Shown: one piece after another, positions 18,091 to 21,698 of the stretch
Layout of the letters: every line of letters starts with the position of its first letter
Position numbering within the stretch: position 1 is the first letter of the stretch
Assembly (NCBI GenBank): GCA_945902735.1
Contig: CAMDNF010000041.1
Span: forward strand, 1 to 21,698
Origin: SHWC01 sp945902735
GTDB lineage: Bacteria; Pseudomonadota; Alphaproteobacteria; UBA828
Length of the DNA stretch: 21,698 nucleotides
Direction of reading: 5' to 3'
Translations under genes and position numbers: made by a program
The notes under the pieces: generated by a model
Databases searched by the model: none
Told to the model about the DNA's origin: nothing
The model's input: only the letters and a program-made list of their open reading frames with translations

Positions 18091-19208
18091 TCGAACAGCA
18101 CCAGATCGTCGCGGTGGATCATTTCGTCACGCCCACGGTAGCCCAAAATGAGCTCGATTTCACCGGTCTTGTGCCCAACGATGCGCCGCGCCTCCTTGGC
18201 CGAATAGGCGACCAGGCCGCGCGCCGCCTCGGTGCCATTGGGCGTCTTGACCGAAACCGCATCGCCGCGCTGGAACTCGCCTTCAATGTCTTTGACGCCC
18301 GCCGGCAACAAGCTTCGGCCGCGCTTCAAGGCCGCGACCGCGCCATCATCGATGACCAAGGCGCCGCTCGGCTTCAGCGCGTTGGCGATCCATTGCTTGC
18401 GTGCCGCGAGCGGCGAGGCACCGGCGATGAACCACGTGCACCGCGCACCCGCCTCGATCGCGCTCAAGGGCCGCTCGACCGCGCCTTTCGCGATCACCAT
18501 GTGACACCCGGCGCCGAGCGCGAGGCGCGCCGCGGCGAGTTTGGTGACCATGCCGCCCGACGCATCGCTCGAGCGGCTCTTGCCGGCCATCGCCTCGATC
18601 TCGGGCGTCAGTCCCTCGACGCGGGGCAGCCATTGCGCCTTCGAGTTCACACTCGGATCGGCCGTGTAAAGACCATCGACATCGGAGAGCAACACCAACA
18701 CGTCCGCCGACATCATGCCGGCGACGCGCGCGGCCAGCCGATCATTGTCACCAAAGCGAATTTCTTGCGTGGCGACCGTATCGTTTTCGTTGATCACCGG
18801 CACCGCCCCCGCCGCCAACAGCGTGGTGATGGTATTGCGCGCGTTCAAATAGCGGCGACGCGATTCCGTGTCGTCGAAGGTCAGTAGTATTTGCGCCGCG
18901 GTAATTTTCTGCCCGTGCAGCGCTTGTTGATAGGCATGGGCGAGTTTGACCTGGCCGCACGCCGCGGCGGCTTGTTTCTCTTCCAGCCTGAGCACGCGAC
19001 CGCCAAAACCCAGGAGGCGCCGCCCGACCGCAACCGCGCCCGATGACACGATCAGCACGTCCTTGCGGCGCGCCTTGAGCATGGCGACGTCCGCGATCAG
19101 ACCATCGAGCCAGGCATGACGAAGCTCGCCCGAATCCTGCTCGACGAGCAGCGCCGAACCGATCTTGACCACGACCCGCTGCGCGGACGCGAGCGTCGGC
19201 GTTGTCAT
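18087..19208 (-). CDS. proB: Glutamate 5-kinase
   Basis: ProB phosphorylates glutamate in the first, proline-inhibited step of proline synthesis. The 373-residue protein has the amino-acid-kinase domain (VVVKIGSALL at 12-21, IVSSGAVAVG at 53-62, VINENDTV at 138-145, a KSRSSDASGGMVTKL-like stretch further on) and a C-terminal PUA domain (about 281-373). The ATG at 19208 overlaps the obgE stop as ATGA. Confidence 0.97.
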   Translation of the reverse strand: MTTPTLASAQRVVVKIGSALLVEQDSGELRHAWLDGLIADVAMLKARRKDVLIVSSGAVAVGRRLLGFGGRVLRLEEKQAAAACGQVKLAHAYQQALHGQKITAAQILLTFDDTESRRRYLNARNTITTLLAAGAVPVINENDTVATQEIRFGDNDRLAARVAGMMSADVLVLLSDVDGLYTADPSVNSKAQWLPRVEGLTPEIEAMAGKSRSSDASGGMVTKLAAARLALGAGCHMVIAKGAVERPLSAIEAGARCTWFIAGASPLAARKQWIANALKPSGALVIDDGAVAALKRGRSLLPAGVKDIEGEFQRGDAVSVKTPNGTEAARGLVAYSAKEARRIVGHKTGEIELILGYRGRDEMIHRDDLVLFE

Positions 19209-20281
19209 GGCGCCCAGCCATCGAGCGCCGCTTTTTCAGCCGTAATTTCAACGGCACGCGCCAAATTGGTTTGCGCGGAGATCCGCGTTGCGCGCGCCTC
19301 GCGAACATAAGCGTGCGCGACATCGATCATCGGCTCCAGGCCTTCGCCCGCCACGGCGGAAATCGCGAAGACCGGCGCGCCGACGGCCTTTTTGAGCGCG
19401 CGTTTGGCTTTCGTGATCGCCGCTTTGTCGAGCGCGTCGATCTTGTTGAGGCACACCACCTCGGGCTTATCGGCGAGCCCATGACCATATTGTTCGAGCT
19501 CCGACCGCACGATGCGATAATCCGCCGCCGGATTGGCCGCCGTACCATCGATCATATGGATCAGCACCGCGCAGCGCTCGACGTGGCCGAGAAAGCGCGT
19601 GCCGAGCCCCGCGCCTTCATGGGCGCCTTCGATCAAGCCCGGTATGTCGGCGACCACAAACTCATCATCGCCGTGCCGCGCGACGCCGAGTTGCGGCTTC
19701 AACGTGGTGAAGGGATAGGACGCGATCTTGGGCCGCGCCGCGGTCAAGCGGCTCAGCATGGTCGACTTGCCGGCATTGGGCAGCCCGATCAAACCAACAT
19801 CGGCCAACAATTTAAGCCTAAGCCAAACCCAGCGCTCTGCGCCTTCGTGGCCTAGATCGGCGCGGCGCGGCGCACGATTGGTCGAGGTCTTGAAATGCGC
19901 ATTGCCAAAGCCACCATCGCCGCCCTTAGCGAGCACAACGCGCGTGCCGACCTGATCGAGATCGGCGACCACGGTCTCCTTATCATTGTCGAGAATCTGC
20001 GTGCCGACCGGCAGCCTCAACACCAGCGTCGCGGCGTCGGGCCCGGTGCGATTCGCGCCCGAGCCATTGCCGCCCTTCTTGGCCTTGAAGTGCTGCCGGT
20101 AGCGGAAATCGATCAGCGTGTTGAGACCGGGCTCGACGATCGCCACGACATCGCCGCCGCGCCCCCCATTGCCGCCATCCGGCCCACCGAGCGGCACGAA
20201 TTTTTCGCGCCGAAAGCTCAGGCAGCCATTACCGCCATCGCCGCTCCGCAAATAGACCTTGGCTTCGTCGAGAAAATTCAT
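19205..20281 (-). CDS. obgE: GTPase ObgE/CgtA
   Basis: ObgE is an essential GTPase of late 50S ribosome assembly linked to growth control and the stringent response. The 358-residue protein has the glycine-rich Obg fold (1-158, with GGDGGNGC-like and GGNGGRGG repeats) and a G domain: P-loop GLPNAGKST at 166-174, switch and G3 DIPGL at 212-216, NKID at 279-282. It ends soon after the G domain, without a long C-terminal tail, as in many alphaproteobacteria. The ATG at 20281 lies 14 bp after a strong intrinsic terminator, and only a weak GAAG precedes it as ribosome binding site. Confidence 0.97.
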   Translation of the reverse strand: MNFLDEAKVYLRSGDGGNGCLSFRREKFVPLGGPDGGNGGRGGDVVAIVEPGLNTLIDFRYRQHFKAKKGGNGSGANRTGPDAATLVLRLPVGTQILDNDKETVVADLDQVGTRVVLAKGGDGGFGNAHFKTSTNRAPRRADLGHEGAERWVWLRLKLLADVGLIGLPNAGKSTMLSRLTAARPKIASYPFTTLKPQLGVARHGDDEFVVADIPGLIEGAHEGAGLGTRFLGHVERCAVLIHMIDGTAANPAADYRIVRSELEQYGHGLADKPEVVCLNKIDALDKAAITKAKRALKKAVGAPVFAISAVAGEGLEPMIDVAHAYVREARATRISAQTNLARAVEITAEKAALDGWAP

Positions 20282-20295
20282 GGCCGTGCTTCAAC

Positions 20296-20324
20296 AAAAA
20301 AAGGGGAGCGGCCCGCCGCTCCCC
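20296..20324 (-). terminator. Intrinsic terminator between rpmA and obgE
   Basis: Read on the minus strand, GGGGAGCGG and CCGCTCCCC pair as a perfect 9-bp stem with loop CGGG (20303-20324), followed directly by seven T residues (20302-20296). This is a textbook Rho-independent terminator for the rplU-rpmA transcript. Confidence 0.9.
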
Positions 20325-20353
20325 CGTATCTACACGGGCGGACGGGCCGGAAC

Positions 20354-20611
20354 TCAGCTCGTCGGCTCAACCGAAACATAAACGCGGCCGCGCGCCTTGT
20401 GCGCGAACGCAACCCGGCCTCCGCTCAGGGCGAACAAGGTGTGGTCCTTGCCCATCCCAACGTTCTTGCCCGGATGCCACTTGGTGCCGCGCTGGCGCGC
20501 TATGATATTGCCGGGCACCACGACTTGGCCGCCAGAGCACTTGATGCCGAGTCGCCTGCCGGCTGTATCGCGCCCATTGCGTGAACTGCCGCCTGCTTTC
20601 TTATGGGCCAT
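20354..20611 (-). CDS. rpmA: 50S ribosomal protein L27
   Basis: L27 lies near the peptidyl-transferase centre of the large subunit, with its N-terminal tail reaching towards the tRNA ends. The 85-residue protein has the standard start MAHKKAGGSSRNGRD and the GKNVGMGKDHTLFAL block. No cleavable N-terminal extension, as found in Firmicutes, is present. GGATAGA upstream of the ATG at 20611 is a good ribosome binding site. It follows rplU by 31 bp in the same transcript. Confidence 0.98.
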   Translation of the reverse strand: MAHKKAGGSSRNGRDTAGRRLGIKCSGGQVVVPGNIIARQRGTKWHPGKNVGMGKDHTLFALSGGRVAFAHKARGRVYVSVEPTS

Positions 20612-20642
20612 GACGCTCTATCCTTTGCGCTCGCGGCGACAA

Positions 20643-21158
20643 TCAGTCTTTCGCCGCTCGCTTGGTCGCGGTCTTCCGAGTCGTACCGGTTTTGGTGGTT
20701 TTGGTGGCTTTCGCGCGGGGCTTCGCGCCCTTGTCGGCTTCGGGAGCCGAGTCGGCTTCGGAAGCCTTAGCCGCTTTAGTTGCTTTTGGCGCCTTGGCGG
20801 CCTTGGCGACTTTGACCGTCTCGGTCCGAGTTACCGAACCGCCCGCCGCGTTGCTAATGCCGTCGATCCGAAGCACGGTCAGATGTTGCCGATGACCGTT
20901 GCGCCGGCGGTAATTCTTGCGACGCCGCTTCTTGAAAATGATCACTTTGTCGCCGCGCTTATGCTCAAGCACGGTGGCCGCCACAAGACCGCCTGCGACC
21001 AAGGGCGAACCGATCTGAGCCGAGTCGCCGCCGCCGATCGCGAAAACCTCGGCGATCTGGACCGACGCACCCGCTTCGGCGTTCAGTTTTTCGACCTCGA
21101 TCACGTCGTTTAGCTCGACGCGATACTGTTTGCCGCCGGTTCCGATTACAGCGTACAT
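20643..21158 (-). CDS. rplU: 50S ribosomal protein L21 with a Lys/Ala-rich C-terminal tail
   Basis: L21 binds 23S rRNA in the large subunit. Residues 1-101 are the normal protein: MYAVIGTGGKQYRV at the start, KVIIFKKRRRKNYRRRNGHRQ at 71-91 and LTVLRIDGI. Residues 102-171 form an added tail dominated by Lys, Ala and Thr, with repeats such as KAAKAPKATKAAK and TKTTKTGTTRKTATKR, resembling a histone H1-type disordered tail; the usual L21 is about 103 residues. ATG at 21158 is chosen because the family starts there and GGAAAAG precedes it; a TTG at 21176 is in frame but adds only six residues. Confidence 0.96.
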   Translation of the reverse strand: MYAVIGTGGKQYRVELNDVIEVEKLNAEAGASVQIAEVFAIGGGDSAQIGSPLVAGGLVAATVLEHKRGDKVIIFKKRRRKNYRRRNGHRQHLTVLRIDGISNAAGGSVTRTETVKVAKAAKAPKATKAAKASEADSAPEADKGAKPRAKATKTTKTGTTRKTATKRAAKD

Positions 21159-21189
21159 GGCGCTTTTCCGACCCAATCAACCAATAGAA

Positions 21190-21222
21190 GTGCGCGCCGC
21201 AGCCCAATGGCGCGGTCCGCAC
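21190..21222 (-). promoter_or_regulatory. Structured leader hairpin of rplU
   Basis: Between the rplU promoter and start codon the minus-strand transcript can fold into an imperfect hairpin: GTGCG/CGCAC, a 2x2 internal loop, CCGC/GCGG, then GCC/GGC with one bulged T and loop ATTG, giving 12 base pairs. It lies about 5 bases after the expected transcript start and 31 bases before the ATG. A leader of this kind could be a site for feedback by L21 or simply a stabilising 5' stem; the sequence does not tell which. Confidence 0.45.
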
Positions 21223-21233
21223 GATGTGGGCGC

Positions 21234-21261
21234 ACTATACAGCCGCGCATCACCCTGTCAA
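21234..21261 (-). promoter_or_regulatory. Sigma-70 promoter of rplU-rpmA
   Basis: On the minus strand a perfect -35 box TTGACA (21261-21256) is followed after 16 bp by TATAGT (21239-21234), five of six bases of the -10 consensus. Transcription would start near 21227, giving a leader of about 69 nt. A 7-bp inverted repeat (CCACGGG at 21266-21272, CCCATGG at 21284-21290, one G-U type pair) sits immediately upstream of the -35 box. Confidence 0.8.
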
Positions 21262-21290
21262 TGCGCCACGGGCCCATGAGGAACCCATGG

Positions 21291-21544
21291 CCGAATAGGC
21301 GCCAAGACCGCGGCAACCAGACCCAATAAAAGATCGATTTTCTTTGTTCTTTAAGCAGCGTCAGCCACCCAGCAAAGACTAAGACAAGGGGTTCTGAACA
21401 TTTCAAGACGAAGTTGTACCCACAAGAATATCGACCCGATTCAGTTCCGCCCAAACACTGTTGCCTGAATATCACAGATGTTGCGGTGTTAAGCATGATG
21501 GCCAAAATTCACTTTGTCGGCCGTAATTTGGAGTGTTAAACCAT
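21291..21544. other. Lower-GC spacer with no recognisable gene
   Basis: This stretch is clearly richer in A and T than the rest of the window. Both strands were read: an open frame on the minus strand crosses it but runs on through the rplU promoter and leader, shows no known motif and is not called. I see no tRNA, no clear repeat and no convincing promoter pair. It may be a remnant of sequence disrupted by the neighbouring insertion element. Confidence 0.5.
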
Positions 21545-21698
21545 TGACGACTAGCCCGTCTTATTCATGACGAGGGTGATTTTGGGTTGGCGGATGTGGC
21601 GTAGGCCGCTGATCGCGTGCATGATTCTGATGCTAACACAGGATCACCGACGCGACCACGGAGCGCCACACCCGCCATGAACGACGATAGCCTTCTGC
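21545..21698 (+). mobile_element. Left end of an IS1380-type insertion sequence (cut by window edge)
   Basis: The last ~150 bp change in character. They contain a leader-like segment (from about GACTAGCCCGTCTTATTCAT at 21547) and then a transposase start codon at 21677. The exact left terminus cannot be fixed without the right end; the coordinate given is approximate. Assignment rests on the transposase N-terminus and on the general look of the terminal sequence, which I recall from IS1380 elements of alphaproteobacteria. Confidence 0.55.
21677..21698 (+). CDS. IS1380 family transposase, first seven codons only
   Basis: ATG at 21677 opens a frame reading MNDDSLL to the window edge. Many IS1380-family transposases begin with M-N-D-D-x-L-L-P-F, followed by a DGG-containing block that would lie beyond the window. 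The gene is truncated by the window, not necessarily in the genome. With only seven residues the call depends on memory of the family start and on the flanking non-coding sequence. Confidence 0.5.

Noticed and set aside
17332..18887. Plus-strand open frames opposite proA and proB
   Set aside because: Shadows caused by GC-rich third positions on the coding strand; no ribosome binding sites or domains.
21146..21505. Minus-strand frame of 119 codons upstream of rplU
   Set aside because: It runs through the strong rplU promoter and leader into rplU in another frame, has no motif, and is explained better as chance.
21544..21570. TTGACG near the insertion element as an outward promoter
   Set aside because: No acceptable -10 box lies 16-18 bp downstream; the nearest AT-rich hexamers are 11 or 15 bp away.

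Overview
The window looks like a piece of a high-GC alphaproteobacterial chromosome, possibly a Rhodospirillales-type lineage. Three things suggest this. The five F1 genes of ATP synthase form their own operon (atpHAGDC) with no F0 genes beside them. The string rplU-rpmA-obgE-proB-proA-nadD-rsfS-rlmH-gpmI-envC-ctpA-deacetylase-like-rppH is a familiar alphaproteobacterial order. The intergenic spacers carry GC-rich palindromic repeats typical of these genomes. Taxonomy below class level is a guess.

Layout. Bases 1-162 hold a repeat-rich spacer. On the plus strand follow priA (replication restart) and then atpH, atpA, atpG, atpD and atpC, the complete catalytic F1 sector, with a long inverted repeat between atpA and atpG. 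After a hairpin behind atpC, a strong-looking promoter with a perfect TATAAT drives an orphan ferritin-like di-iron protein (7860-8681). A small unrecognised protein (8717-9247) follows and ends tail to tail with the minus-strand block.

The minus-strand block runs from 21.2 kb down to 9.25 kb. rplU-rpmA (ribosomal proteins L21 and L27) has a clear promoter and a structured leader, and is closed by a textbook intrinsic terminator only 14 bases before the obgE start. obgE (ribosome assembly GTPase), proB and proA (proline synthesis) are chained by ATGA overlaps. nadD (NAD synthesis), rsfS (ribosome silencing), rlmH (23S rRNA methylation) and gpmI (glycolysis) come next. An envelope and RNA-decay group closes the block: envC-like amidase activator, ctpA protease, divergent polysaccharide deacetylase and rppH. 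Most junctions are overlaps or very short gaps, so this is probably one or a few long transcripts mixing ribosome biogenesis, core metabolism and cell-wall remodelling.

The far right end (about 21545 onward) is the left end of an IS1380-type insertion sequence; only the first seven codons of its transposase lie inside the window. Between it and the rplU promoter is about 250 bp of lower-GC sequence with no gene I can recognise.

Most of the window is housekeeping sequence. The parts least explained are the ferritin-like gene and its small hypothetical neighbour, the terminator in front of obgE, the rplU leader hairpin, and the lysine/alanine-rich tail on L21. I saw no CRISPR array, tRNA, rRNA, phage or defence genes.
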